Of a stretch of 64,000 bases of DNA, positions 19,364 to 29,236 are shown in pieces. Source of the DNA: Alphaproteobacteria bacterium. GTDB lineage: Bacteria > Pseudomonadota > Alphaproteobacteria > Caulobacterales > Caulobacteraceae. Every line of letters starts with the position of its first letter. Position 1 is the first letter of the stretch. The translations under genes were made by a program, and so were the position numbers. Under the pieces are notes generated by a model. That model searched no databases and had not been told where the DNA came from. It worked only from the letters and a program-made list of their open reading frames with translations. The stretch spans positions 1 through 64,000 of the forward strand of contig JANYET010000066.1 in NCBI GenBank assembly GCA_025359785.1, in the 5' to 3' direction.

Positions 19364-19407
19364 GCATTCCGTTTTGCAAATACACTCTGAATTCGAAGGC
19401 TAGACCG

Positions 19408-20085
19408 ATGTACGCGGTGATCAAAACCGGCGGCAAGCAGTACCGGGTTTCCCCCGGCGATCTGATGGTTGTCGAAAAGCTCGTGGGCGAGCCCGGCTCG
19501 GACGTTTCGTTCGGCGAGGTCCTGATGGTTGGCGAAGGCGACGCTGTCGTCATCGGCGCGCCGACGGTGGCCGGCGCGGTGGTGACCGCGACGCTCGTCG
19601 AGACCCGCAAGGGTGAGAAGGTGAAGATCTTCAAGAAGATCCGTCGCCAGGGCTATCGCCGCACCCGTGGGCACCGTCAGCACGAGACCGCCCTGCGCGT
19701 CATCGGCATCACCGGCGCCGACGGCAAGACCACCAAGTGGGACGGCAAGGTCGACCTGACCACCAAGGGCGAGCTCGATGCGCGCGCCCGTGGCCTGGAC
19801 TACATCAGCCCGGCCGCCCAGGCCGAAGCCTTCGCCGCCTCCAAGATCCAGACGCCCCGCAAAGGCGCCGGGACCGCCCGATCTGCCCCGGTAAAAGGGG
19901 CCGCGCCGGTGAAGAAGGCCGCCGCGCCGAAGACTGAAGCGAAGGCGGAAGCCGCGCCCGTGGAAGCCAAGGCTGCTGCGAAGCCCGCCGCCGAGAAGAA
20001 GGCGGCTCCGGCCGCCGCTGAAAAGAAGGCTGCTGCGCCGAAGAAGGCCGCCGCGGCTCCCAAGAAGGACAAGTCGGCCGAGTAG
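19408..20085 (+). CDS. rplU: 50S ribosomal protein L21 with long Ala/Lys C-terminal tail
   Basis: L21 binds 23S rRNA domain VI. Residues 1 to about 100 are a complete L21 (MYAVIKTGGKQYRVSPGDLM, KVKIFKKIRRQGYRRTRGHR, then QHETALRVIGI). The protein continues to 225 aa, about twice the usual 103. A linker with TTKGELDARARGLDYISPAAQAEA is followed by about 80 residues almost wholly Ala, Lys, Pro and Glu (repeated AAPKK / AEKKAA). The frame has no break and normal codon bias. It is the first gene of rplU-rpmA, 28 bases before rpmA. The tail may bind rRNA non-specifically. Confidence 0.96.
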   Translation: MYAVIKTGGKQYRVSPGDLMVVEKLVGEPGSDVSFGEVLMVGEGDAVVIGAPTVAGAVVTATLVETRKGEKVKIFKKIRRQGYRRTRGHRQHETALRVIGITGADGKTTKWDGKVDLTTKGELDARARGLDYISPAAQAEAFAASKIQTPRKGAGTARSAPVKGAAPVKKAAAPKTEAKAEAAPVEAKAAAKPAAEKKAAPAAAEKKAAAPKKAAAAPKKDKSAE

Positions 20086-20113
20086 GGCCGGCTAACGGAT
20101 TTAGGAGGCCACC

Positions 20114-20386
20114 ATGGCTCACAAGAAATCAGGCGGCTCCTCGCGCAACGGTCGCGATTCGGCCGGCCAGCGCCTGGGCGTGAAGAAGTTCGGCGGCGAA
20201 AACGTGCTCGCCGGCAACATCCTCGTGCGTCAGCGCGGCACCAAATTCTACCCGGGTGAGAACGTCGGCCTCGGCCGCGACCACACCCTCTTCGCGACCG
20301 CTACCGGCGCCGTGAAGTTCATGACCAAGCGCAACGACCGGACCTACGTGAACGTGGTCGTGGCTGCAGCGCCCGCCGCCGAATAG
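20114..20386 (+). CDS. rpmA: 50S ribosomal protein L27
   Basis: L27 (90 aa) reaches into the peptidyl transferase centre with its N-terminus. It starts [20 protein letters not shown], and [20 protein letters not shown] and [16 protein letters not shown] are diagnostic. The N-terminus begins directly with the MAHKK form, without the cleaved leader seen in Firmicutes. A strong Shine-Dalgarno, TAGGAGG, precedes the ATG. It is the second and last gene of the operon, and a terminator follows at 20441. Confidence 0.98.
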   Translation: MAHKKSGGSSRNGRDSAGQRLGVKKFGGENVLAGNILVRQRGTKFYPGENVGLGRDHTLFATATGAVKFMTKRNDRTYVNVVVAAAPAAE

Positions 20387-20481
20387 CGGAACCGCCTTTC
20401 TCCGGTTCCGCCTCAGGGCTGAACCGGACAGACGAACCCAAGCGGGGAGTCCGGACAGCCGGGCTCCCCGCTTTTCGTTTT
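20387..20481 (+). terminator. hairpin pair and Rho-independent terminator after rpmA
   Basis: Immediately after the stop, CGGAACCG (20387-20394) pairs with CGGTTCCG (20403-20410). Further on, AGCGGGGAG (20441-20449) pairs perfectly with CTCCCCGCT (20464-20472), followed by TTTTCGTTTT. The second hairpin has the full form of an intrinsic terminator; the first has no T tract and may protect the 3' end. Confidence 0.85.
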
Positions 20482-20530
20482 AGGCCCCACCCCTCTCAAG
20501 CCAGCAGGGGGGAGGGCCGGGAGGTAGAAA

Positions 20531-21067
20531 ATGTGCGCAGTTGACGTGACCCCCGTGATCGCCACGGAACGCCTGATCCTTCGCGGACCCGTTGTGACCG
20601 ACGCCCCGGCGATCGCCGCGATGGCGCACGACGTCGCGGTGGCCGGCATGACCACCTCGATGCCGCACCCCTATTCGGAGAGCGACGCCGAGGCCTGGAT
20701 CGAGCACGCCCGAAATTGCGACTGGCGCCGCACCGCGATGTTCGCGATCGAGCACCGCGCGTTCGGTGTCGTGGGCCTGTTGGGCTTCGACCACGATCGC
20801 GGCCCGCGCGCGGAGATCGGCTATGCGCTGGGCCGCCGGTTCTGGAACCGCGGCTACGCCACCGAAGCCGTCCGCGGCGCCCTGAAGTGGGTCAAGCGGG
20901 ACTGGCGCAAGGCCGTCGTCGTCGCCGGCCACTTCGCCGACAACCCGGCCTCGGGCCAGGTGCTCTGCAAGGCCGGCTTCCTCTACACCGGCGACATACA
21001 ACGCAGGCCCTCCCGCGCCCGAGGCCGCGACGACGTCCCGACCCGGATGATGGTCTGGCTGGCGTAG
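20531..21067 (+). CDS. GNAT family N-acetyltransferase (RimJ-like)
   Basis: GNAT acetyltransferase of 178 aa, start ATG behind GGGAGG. Typical pieces are the N-terminal TERLILRGPVVTDAPAIAAM, the acetyl-CoA-binding region with EIGYALGRRFWNRGYATEAV (the R/Q-x-x-G-x-G/A loop in modified form), and ASGQVLCKAGFLYTGD near the end. It resembles RimJ/RimL enzymes that acetylate ribosomal protein N-termini, but the substrate is unproven. It lies between rpmA and obgE, a position also occupied by a GNAT gene in Caulobacter as I recall. Confidence 0.9.
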   Translation: MCAVDVTPVIATERLILRGPVVTDAPAIAAMAHDVAVAGMTTSMPHPYSESDAEAWIEHARNCDWRRTAMFAIEHRAFGVVGLLGFDHDRGPRAEIGYALGRRFWNRGYATEAVRGALKWVKRDWRKAVVVAGHFADNPASGQVLCKAGFLYTGDIQRRPSRARGRDDVPTRMMVWLA

Positions 21068-21074
21068 AGATATT

Positions 21075-21198
21075 GAACCACGAACCCACACGAACGGACA
21101 CGAACAGGTCGTGGACGAGACGACGGCGCCTTCGTTACCTGACGTCCTGTGACCAGGATCGCCGGCTAGGTCGGCCTGTTCGTGTGGGTTCGTGGTTC
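21075..21198. repeat. inverted-repeat element, copy 1 (GAACCACGAACCCACACGAA arms)
   Basis: A perfect 20-base inverted repeat: the left arm at 21075-21094 reads GAACCACGAACCCACACGAA and the right arm at 21179-21198 is its exact reverse complement. A shorter pair CGAACAGG / CCTGTTCG (21101-21108, 21175-21182) adds an alternative fold. The inner 84 bases are non-coding. A second element with the same core lies near 49974-50120. It fits a small dispersed palindromic or MITE-like element; no transposase is nearby. Confidence 0.8.
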
Positions 21199-21230
21199 CA
21201 AAAAAGCCGTTCCAGGGCTATCTGTGCTAA

Positions 21231-23452
<2,222 letters not shown>

Positions 23453-23463
23453 CCATCCATTTC

Positions 23464-23569
23464 CGCTCATCCCCGCGAAGGCGGGGACCCATGCGGCATC
23501 TCAGCTGGCGTGCCCCAGGGCAGGCAGTTCCGGACTCAGCCTGGGTCCCCGCCTTCGCGGGGATGAGCG
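23464..23569. repeat. 28-bp inverted repeat element (palindromic arms)
   Basis: Perfect 28-base inverted repeat: the left arm is 23464-23491 and the right arm 23542-23569. Each arm contains the self-complementary core CCCCGC-gaa-GGCGGGG, so each can form its own hairpin and the pair a long one. This is the widespread GTCCCCGCCTTCGCGGGG type of REP element. The right arm lies inside the 3' end of the MocA-like gene and encodes its last residues. Confidence 0.88.
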
Positions 23570-24192
23570 GTGGTGAGGGTGCTGAGATCACCCGGCTCGT
23601 CCACATCGAACAGCACGCCGTCGTTGGGGCTTTCGATCAGCACCAAGCGTTCGCCCAGGTCCTGCAGCACGCCCCGCGCGCCGGCGTCGCCGGTGAGCGC
23701 CAGGAGTTGCGGGAAGAGCGTCCGGTCGATCAGCACCGGGTTGCCGCGCCGCCCGCCGAAGGTCGGCGCGACCGCCAGCGCGCCATCCACCAGCGCCTGG
23801 GCCATGGCCGGCAGCACCTGGGCCGGCACCCGCGGCATGTCGCCCAGGAACACATAGACCCCGTCGGCGTCGGCGGGCAGGCTGGCGATGCCGGTGCGCA
23901 GCGATGCGCCCATGCCCTCGGCGTGATCGGGCGCGTGCACGATCACCGTGCGGGGGTCGAAAGCGCGGGCGGCGGACGAGACAGCGTCGGCCTCGGCCCC
24001 GATCACCACGGTGACGCTGCGCACCGGGGCGGCGAAGGCCGCGGCCAGCGCGCCTTCCAGCAGGACGCCAGCATCCCAGGCCGCGGTAAGCTTGCCGCCG
24101 CCGAACCGCGAGCCCGACCCGGCCGCCAGGACGATTGCCTCCAAGATGGGGCCCTCCAAGTTCGCGGCCTCCAACGCTGGACCTGTCGCCAA
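23536..24192 (-). CDS. MocA-like molybdenum cofactor nucleotidyltransferase
   Basis: Protein of the MobA-like NTP transferase family, about 218 aa. The signature [14 protein letters not shown] resembles the CTP-using MocA rather than MobA (LAGGxSxRMG); [11 protein letters not shown] carries the metal-binding Asp, and [10 protein letters not shown] follows. It probably links CMP to molybdopterin for xanthine-dehydrogenase-type enzymes; the XdhC gene nearby agrees. The start is uncertain: TTG at 24192 (after GAGAGG), 24159 or 24144, each with a GGAGG-like site. The last 11 codons derive from a REP repeat and read [11 protein letters not shown]. It is divergent from moaA. Confidence 0.85.
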   Translation of the reverse strand: MATGPALEAANLEGPILEAIVLAAGSGSRFGGGKLTAAWDAGVLLEGALAAAFAAPVRSVTVVIGAEADAVSSAARAFDPRTVIVHAPDHAEGMGASLRTGIASLPADADGVYVFLGDMPRVPAQVLPAMAQALVDGALAVAPTFGGRRGNPVLIDRTLFPQLLALTGDAGARGVLQDLGERLVLIESPNDGVLFDVDEPGDLSTLTTAHPREGGDPG

Positions 24193-24221
24193 GGCGATAT
24201 CCTCTCTATGTTCAGGCTGAC

Positions 24222-25274
24222 ATGACGCCCTATGACGCCCTACCGCCGCAAGGCCAAAGCCGTTCACCAAGCCCAGGCGGGGCCGGCTTGACCGACGCCT
24301 TCGGGCGCACGGTGACCTACTTGCGCGTCTCGGTCACGGACCGCTGCGACCTGCGCTGCGTCTATTGCATGAGCGAGCACATGGTCTTCCTGCCAAAGGC
24401 GCAGGTGCTGACTCTGGAGGAACTCGACCGGATCGCCAGCGCCTTTGTCGGCCTGGGCACGCGGAAACTGCGGATCACCGGCGGCGAGCCCCTGGTCCGC
24501 AAGGGGCTGATGGACCTGATCCGCAGCCTTGGGCGGCACCTCAAGTCGGGCGCGCTGGACGAGATCACGCTCACGACCAACGGCACGCAGTTAGCGAAGT
24601 TCGCGGAGCCGCTGTTCGACGCCGGCGTCCGGCGCGTGAACGTCTCTATCGACACCCTGAAGCCGGATCTGTTCCGCACCCTCACCCGCGGCGGCAATCT
24701 GGCCACGGTGCTGGCCGGGATCGCGGCGGCGCAGGCCGCGGGCCTGAAGGTGAAGCTGAATGCGGTGGCGCTGAAGGACGACAACGCCGCCGAACTGCCG
24801 GACCTGATCCGCTGGGGGCATGGCCAGGGATGCGACGTCACCCTGATCGAGACCATGCCGATGGGCGAGATCGAGGCGGACCGCACCGACCAATATCTGT
24901 CGCTGACCAAGCTCCGCGCCGAGCTTGAGAGCTTCTGGACGCTCACCGACCTGCCGCTCTCGACGGGGGGGCCGGCGCGCTATGTCGAGGTGGCGGAGAC
25001 CGGCGGCCGCCTGGGCTTCATCACCCCGCTCAGCCACAATTTCTGCGAGGCCTGCAACCGCGTCCGGCTGACCTGCACCGGCACGCTGCACACCTGCCTG
25101 GGGCAGGAGGACGCCGCCGATCTGCGCGCGGTGATCCGGGGTGGGGCGGATGACGAGGCCTTGGTCGAGGCTATCCGCAACGCCGTCGACGCCAAGCCCA
25201 AGGGCCACGATTTCCACATCGATCGCGCCTCGGCCCCGGCGGTCGCGCGACATATGTCCACCACGGGCGGATAG
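24222..25274 (+). CDS. moaA: GTP 3',8-cyclase MoaA
   Basis: Radical-SAM enzyme (350 aa) that converts GTP to 3',8-cyclo-dehydro-GTP in the first step of molybdopterin synthesis. The SAM cluster cysteines are Cys42, Cys46 and Cys49 in [11 protein letters not shown], and the C-terminal cluster is in [19 protein letters not shown]. The essential terminal Gly-Gly is present (MSTTGG). [10 protein letters not shown] and TMPMGEIEA are further markers. The ATG at 24222 is chosen; an upstream frame to 24135 is proline-rich and has no support. A leader of about 23 residues precedes the core. It opens the run moaA-moaD-moaE-moaB-moaC-moeA. Confidence 0.97.
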   Translation: MTPYDALPPQGQSRSPSPGGAGLTDAFGRTVTYLRVSVTDRCDLRCVYCMSEHMVFLPKAQVLTLEELDRIASAFVGLGTRKLRITGGEPLVRKGLMDLIRSLGRHLKSGALDEITLTTNGTQLAKFAEPLFDAGVRRVNVSIDTLKPDLFRTLTRGGNLATVLAGIAAAQAAGLKVKLNAVALKDDNAAELPDLIRWGHGQGCDVTLIETMPMGEIEADRTDQYLSLTKLRAELESFWTLTDLPLSTGGPARYVEVAETGGRLGFITPLSHNFCEACNRVRLTCTGTLHTCLGQEDAADLRAVIRGGADDEALVEAIRNAVDAKPKGHDFHIDRASAPAVARHMSTTGG

Positions 25275-25278
25275 CGCC

Positions 25279-25518
25279 GTGGCCCGCGTGCTGCTGTTCG
25301 GCCGCCTGAGCGACGTCGCCGGCTGGCGCGACCGCCAGATCGATAGCCCGTTCCTGTCCGCTCTGCGCGCCAAGCTCACCGCAGAGGATGCGGCCTTGGG
25401 CGAAGCGCTCGGCGGAAAGGGCGTCCAGGTGGCGCTGGACCAGGTGATCGTGCGCGGCGACGCAGCCCTGAACCCGGCCACCGAAGTCGCCTTCCTCCCG
25501 CCGATGAGCGGTGGATGA
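25279..25518 (+). CDS. moaD: molybdopterin synthase small subunit MoaD
   Basis: Ubiquitin-like sulfur carrier of 79 aa, GTG start four bases after moaA. It begins VARVLLFGRLSDVAGWRDRQ and ends PPMSGG, so the terminal Gly-Gly that is adenylated and thiocarboxylated is present. The region TEVAFLPPMSGG is the normal MoaD end. It pairs with MoaE, whose gene overlaps it by four bases. No moeB or other activating enzyme is in the window. Shorter in-frame starts are less well supported. Confidence 0.92.
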   Translation: MARVLLFGRLSDVAGWRDRQIDSPFLSALRAKLTAEDAALGEALGGKGVQVALDQVIVRGDAALNPATEVAFLPPMSGG

Positions 25519-25973
25519 GCGTCCGGCTCACCTTCGAGACCTTCGACCCGGGCGCGCTGCTCACAGCGTTCAGCCAGGGCCGTGCGGAGACCGGCGCGGT
25601 CGCTACCTTCACGGGCATCGCGCGCGCCGAGGCCGGCGCGACCATCGCGCTGGAGTTGGAAGCCTATCCCGGATTCACCGAGGCGCAGATCGGCAAGACC
25701 GCCGACGGGGCGCGGGTGCGGTTTGGCCTGGATGACCTGCTGATCCTGCATCGAATTGGAAAGATCGCGCCCGGCGAGCCGGTGGTGTTCGTGGCCACGG
25801 CGGCGCGGCATCGCCGCCACGCCTTCGAGGCCTGCGACTTCCTGATGGACTACTTGAAGTCGCGCGCGCCCTTCTGGAAGAAGGAGCACGGACCGGACGG
25901 CGCCCGCTGGATCGAGCCCCGCGACCAGGACCACGCCGACCTGAAACGGTGGGAAGAGGAGACCACGACGTGA
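25515..25973 (+). CDS. moaE: molybdopterin synthase catalytic subunit MoaE
   Basis: MoaE (152 aa) forms a heterotetramer with MoaD and inserts two sulfurs into precursor Z. Conserved parts are GAVATFTGIARA, LELEAYPGFTEAQIGK, LLILHRIGKIAPGEPVV, and the active-site segment MDYLKSRAPFWKKEHGPDG with the catalytic lysines. The start ATG overlaps the moaD stop (ATGA) and the end overlaps the moaB start (GTGA). Confidence 0.96.
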   Translation: MSVRLTFETFDPGALLTAFSQGRAETGAVATFTGIARAEAGATIALELEAYPGFTEAQIGKTADGARVRFGLDDLLILHRIGKIAPGEPVVFVATAARHRRHAFEACDFLMDYLKSRAPFWKKEHGPDGARWIEPRDQDHADLKRWEEETTT

Positions 25974-26518
25974 ACGCGCTGACCCCCGGCGGCCGCATCG
26001 ACGAAAGCCGGGCCCTGAAGCCCGTGCGGATCGCGGTGCTGACCATCTCCGACACCCGCGACGAGGAGAGCGACACCTCCGGCCACGTGCTGGCCGAACG
26101 GGTGAAGGCCGCGGGCCACGAGCTGGCCGACAAGGCGATCTGCAAGGACTCGATTAGGGAGATCCGCGAGAAGATCCAGGCCTGGGTCGCCTCCGGCGTC
26201 GTCGAGGCGATCATCACCACCGGCGGCACCGGAATCACCGGCCGCGACGTGACGCCGGAGGCGGTCGAGCCGCTGTTCGACAAGAAACTCGACGGCTTCT
26301 CGACGGTTTTCCACATGGTCAGCTACGCCTCCGTCGGCCTCTCGACCCTGCAGAGCCGCGCCACGGCCGGCATCGTCGGCGGGGTCTTCGTGTTCTGCCT
26401 GCCGGGCTCGAACGGCGCGGTGAAGGACGGCTGGGACAAGGTGATCTCCGCCCAGCTCGACAGCCGCCACGGCCCCTGCAACATGGTCGAGCTGATGCCC
26501 CGTCTTCTCGAGACCTAG
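25970..26518 (+). CDS. moaB: molybdopterin adenylyltransferase MoaB
   Basis: MoaB/MogA-fold protein of 182 aa that adenylates molybdopterin. The GTG at 25970 overlaps the moaE stop and follows GAGGAG by eight bases; an upstream start at 25949 would add only seven residues. The conserved motifs TISDTRDEESDTSG, ITTGGTGITGRDVTPEA and LPGSNGAVKDGW are all present. It acts before MoeA in molybdate insertion. It ends 15 bases before moaC. Confidence 0.94.
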   Translation: MNALTPGGRIDESRALKPVRIAVLTISDTRDEESDTSGHVLAERVKAAGHELADKAICKDSIREIREKIQAWVASGVVEAIITTGGTGITGRDVTPEAVEPLFDKKLDGFSTVFHMVSYASVGLSTLQSRATAGIVGGVFVFCLPGSNGAVKDGWDKVISAQLDSRHGPCNMVELMPRLLET

Positions 26519-26533
26519 GGGGCTTCTGGAAAC

Positions 26534-27001
26534 ATGAGCAAACTCACACACTTGGACGAAGCCGGCCGCGCCCGCATGGTCGATGTCTCGGACAAGGCGT
26601 CCACGGCCCGCGAGGCCGTGGCCCAGGGCTTCCTCCGCATGAGCCCCGCGACCCTGGCGCTCGCCCTGTCCGGCGACGGCAAAAAGGGCGACGTCCGCGC
26701 CGTCGCCGAGATCGCCGGCGTCATGGCGGCCAAGCAGACATCTGCCTTGATCCCCATGTGCCATCCCCTGGCGCTCTCCACGGTCGAGGTCCGCGTCGAG
26801 CCGGCCGACGGTGGCCTGGCCGTCACCGCCCGGGTCAAGACCACCGGCCCGACCGGCGTCGAGATGGAGGCGCTGACGGCGGTGAGCGTTGCCTGCCTGA
26901 CCCTCTACGACATGCTCAAGGCCGCCGAGAAAGGCATGGTCATCGAGGCCGTGCGGCTCACCGCGAAGACCGGTGGCAAGAGCGGGGACTGGTCGGCGTG
27001 A
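26534..27001 (+). CDS. moaC: cyclic pyranopterin monophosphate synthase MoaC
   Basis: MoaC (155 aa) rearranges the MoaA product into cyclic pyranopterin monophosphate. The diagnostic motifs are [31 protein letters not shown] and [21 protein letters not shown], then [19 protein letters not shown]. It acts directly after MoaA but lies fifth in the run. The stop overlaps the moeA GTG by four bases. Confidence 0.97.
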   Translation: MSKLTHLDEAGRARMVDVSDKASTAREAVAQGFLRMSPATLALALSGDGKKGDVRAVAEIAGVMAAKQTSALIPMCHPLALSTVEVRVEPADGGLAVTARVKTTGPTGVEMEALTAVSVACLTLYDMLKAAEKGMVIEAVRLTAKTGGKSGDWSA

Positions 27002-28191
27002 AGCTGCTGACTGTCGACGACGCGCGCGCGCGCATGCTCGCCGAGATCGCGATCCTGCCGGCGGAGGCCGTCCCGCTGAGCCAGTCCATCGGGCGCGTGC
27101 TGGCGGAAGACGTGGTGGCGGTTCGCGATCAGCCGCCGTTCGCGGCCTCGGCCATGGATGGCTGGGCGGTGCGGGCGGCGGATTGTCCGGGGACGCTGAC
27201 GATCGTCGGTGAAAGCGCGGCGGGACACGGCTTCGAGGGTGCGGTCGGGCCGGGTGAGGCTGTCCGGATCTTTACGGGCGCGGCCGTGCCGCTGGGCTGC
27301 GACGCCGTGGTCATTCAGGAGGACGCCGAGCGGGACGGCGAAACCGTGCGGGTCCCGGCCGTCGAGGCGGGGCATGCCGTGCGGCCGGCGGGTGGGGATT
27401 TTGCAGCCCAGGCGGTTCTGCTGACGCGCGGCACGCGGATTGACCCCTGGCGGCTGTCCCTCGCGGCCTCGGCGGGACGGGCGACGGTTTCGGTCTATCG
27501 CCGGCCGCGCGTGGCCCTGCTGTCAACCGGCGAGGAGATCGTCGAGGCGCCGGCCACGCCGGGACCGTTCCAGATCTATGACTCGGGCGTACCGGCTCTG
27601 GCCGCGATCATCGCGCTTTGGGGCGCGACCGTGATCCGCGCCAAGCCCGTGCGCGATACGCTGGAGGCGGTCGTCGAAGCCCTCCGCGGCGCGGACGCCG
27701 ACCTCGTGGTGACCGTCGGCGGAGCCTCGGTCGGCGACCACGATCTCGTGCGGGCCGCCGCTCAGGCGCTGGGTCTTTCGCTAAGGGTCGAGAGCGTCAA
27801 GGTCCGGCCCGGCAAGCCCACGTTCTTTGGCGTGTTCGGCGATGGCCGCGGGCTCCTGGGTTTGCCGGGCAATCCGGCGTCCGCGTTCGTCTGCGCGGAA
27901 CTCTTCCTGGGTCCGATCTTGGGGCGATACCAGGGTGTCGGCTCCCCCGAACTGCCGCTGAGGGCCGCGAAGCTTCGATCCAGCCTGCCGGCCAACGGAC
28001 CCCGGGAGCACTGGATGCGAGGGAAACTGTTTTACACGGACGGCGAGCTTCACGTGCTGCCGTTCAGAGATCAGGATTCGTCGCTGGTCAGTATCTTCGC
28101 GGCGGCCGACGCCTTGGTCGTGCGGGGCGTCAATGCCTCGGCCGCCGGCGTGGGCGATCTGGTCGAGGTGCTGCCGCTCTCTCGCGCATAG
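26998..28191 (+). CDS. moeA: molybdopterin molybdenumtransferase MoeA
   Basis: MoeA (397 aa) inserts molybdate into adenylated molybdopterin. The GTG start overlaps the moaC stop. Markers include [16 protein letters not shown], the insertion domain with [20 protein letters not shown], the MoCF domain with LLSTGEEIV and [13 protein letters not shown], and [18 protein letters not shown]. The C-terminal barrel ([19 protein letters not shown]) is complete. Its last 121 bases overlap the 3' end of the XdhC-like gene on the other strand. Confidence 0.96.
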   Translation: MKLLTVDDARARMLAEIAILPAEAVPLSQSIGRVLAEDVVAVRDQPPFAASAMDGWAVRAADCPGTLTIVGESAAGHGFEGAVGPGEAVRIFTGAAVPLGCDAVVIQEDAERDGETVRVPAVEAGHAVRPAGGDFAAQAVLLTRGTRIDPWRLSLAASAGRATVSVYRRPRVALLSTGEEIVEAPATPGPFQIYDSGVPALAAIIALWGATVIRAKPVRDTLEAVVEALRGADADLVVTVGGASVGDHDLVRAAAQALGLSLRVESVKVRPGKPTFFGVFGDGRGLLGLPGNPASAFVCAELFLGPILGRYQGVGSPELPLRAAKLRSSLPANGPREHWMRGKLFYTDGELHVLPFRDQDSSLVSIFAAADALVVRGVNASAAGVGDLVEVLPLSRA

Positions 28192-29141
28192 CGGATCGCC
28201 ATGATCTCGCCGATCACCGAGACGGCGACCTCCCAGGGGGCCTTGCCGCCGATGTCGAGGCCGATCGGCGCGCGCAGCTTGCCGAAGGCGCTTTCCGGCG
28301 CCCCGTCGGCCCGAAGCGGGGCCAGGCGGTCGGCGATCCGCCGCCGGGCGCCCAACAGGCCCACATAGCTGGCCGCTGACGGGAGAGCCGCGCGCAGGGC
28401 GGCGCGATCGGTTTCCAGGTCGTGGGTGGCGATGGCGATGGCGGTCCAGGGATCGACGCCGATGTCGGCGAAGGCCTCCAGAGGCTCGGCGCGGCTGTAG
28501 CCGACGCCCGGGATGGGCGGCCCGACCGGCGGCCCCTTCGGGCGGACCAACGTCGTTTCGAACTCCGATTGCGCGCCCAACTGGGCGATCGCCAGCGCCG
28601 TGGGGTCGCCACCGACCACGATCAGGCGCGGCGTCGGCTCGTAGGGGCGCGCCACCCGGGCCTCGGGCCACGGCGACAGACCTTCCGCGCAATGGCGCGT
28701 CACACCGTCGCTGACCCAAACGGTCGGCCGGCGCTCGGCGTGGGCGGCGAGCAGTTCGCTCAGCGCCGCATCGTCAGGCGCCACCCGCTCCAGGAAAATC
28801 TCGATCCGCGCCCCGCAGAGCAACTGGATGTCCGGCCAGGGGCTGCCTTCGCCATAGACCAGCGTGCGCGGCTCCCCGTCCGCCAGGCAGCCCGCGGCGT
28901 GGTCAGCGACGTCGCTCTCCACACAACCGCCAGAGAAATAGCCCGCGACAGATCCTCCCCTTGCGGATTTGGGCGCAAAGACCATCTGGGTCCCGACCGG
29001 CCGCGGTCCGCCGCCCTCCACCGCGATCAAGGTCGCCAGAGTGCAGGAAAGGCCCGCCTCGCGCACCTGGCGCAGGGTTGGCCGGACGTCGTCGGTCATG
29101 CCGAACAGAGGCCATTCGGGAAGGGGCTCGCGGACGCTCAA
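28071..29141 (-). CDS. XdhC family molybdenum-enzyme maturation protein
   Basis: XdhC/CoxI family (356 aa), which binds the Mo cofactor and helps its sulfuration and insertion into xanthine-dehydrogenase-like enzymes. The N-terminal XdhC_CoxI domain has AVEGGGPRPVGTQMVFA and AGYFSGGCVESDVADHA with the conserved Cys; the Rossmann domain has PRLIVVGGDPTALAIAQLGA, SYVGLLGARRRI and the end GGKAPWEVAVSVIGEIMAI. The TTG start follows AGGTGG. The last 34 or so residues are Ser/Thr/Ala-rich, fully antisense to moeA and not part of the family core. Confidence 0.9.
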   Translation of the reverse strand: MSVREPLPEWPLFGMTDDVRPTLRQVREAGLSCTLATLIAVEGGGPRPVGTQMVFAPKSARGGSVAGYFSGGCVESDVADHAAGCLADGEPRTLVYGEGSPWPDIQLLCGARIEIFLERVAPDDAALSELLAAHAERRPTVWVSDGVTRHCAEGLSPWPEARVARPYEPTPRLIVVGGDPTALAIAQLGAQSEFETTLVRPKGPPVGPPIPGVGYSRAEPLEAFADIGVDPWTAIAIATHDLETDRAALRAALPSAASYVGLLGARRRIADRLAPLRADGAPESAFGKLRAPIGLDIGGKAPWEVAVSVIGEIMAIRYARESGSTSTRSPTPAAEALTPRTTKASAAAKILTSDES

Positions 29142-29236
29142 AATTTACCACCTGGAAAGGGCTTGGATACGGCTTCTTAGGCATCATAGGCCAAAGATAG
29201 CGTCTCTTAGGAAGTGGTCCCGAGCAGCCCGCCGAT

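Noticed and set aside
19101-19683. Minus-strand frames overlapping the rplU promoter and 5' end
   Set aside because: They run across the strong promoter and leader of rplU and show no motif.
24135-24221. Upstream in-frame extension of moaA
   Set aside because: Proline-rich leader without a ribosome-binding site that overlaps the divergent promoter and the mocA-like start.
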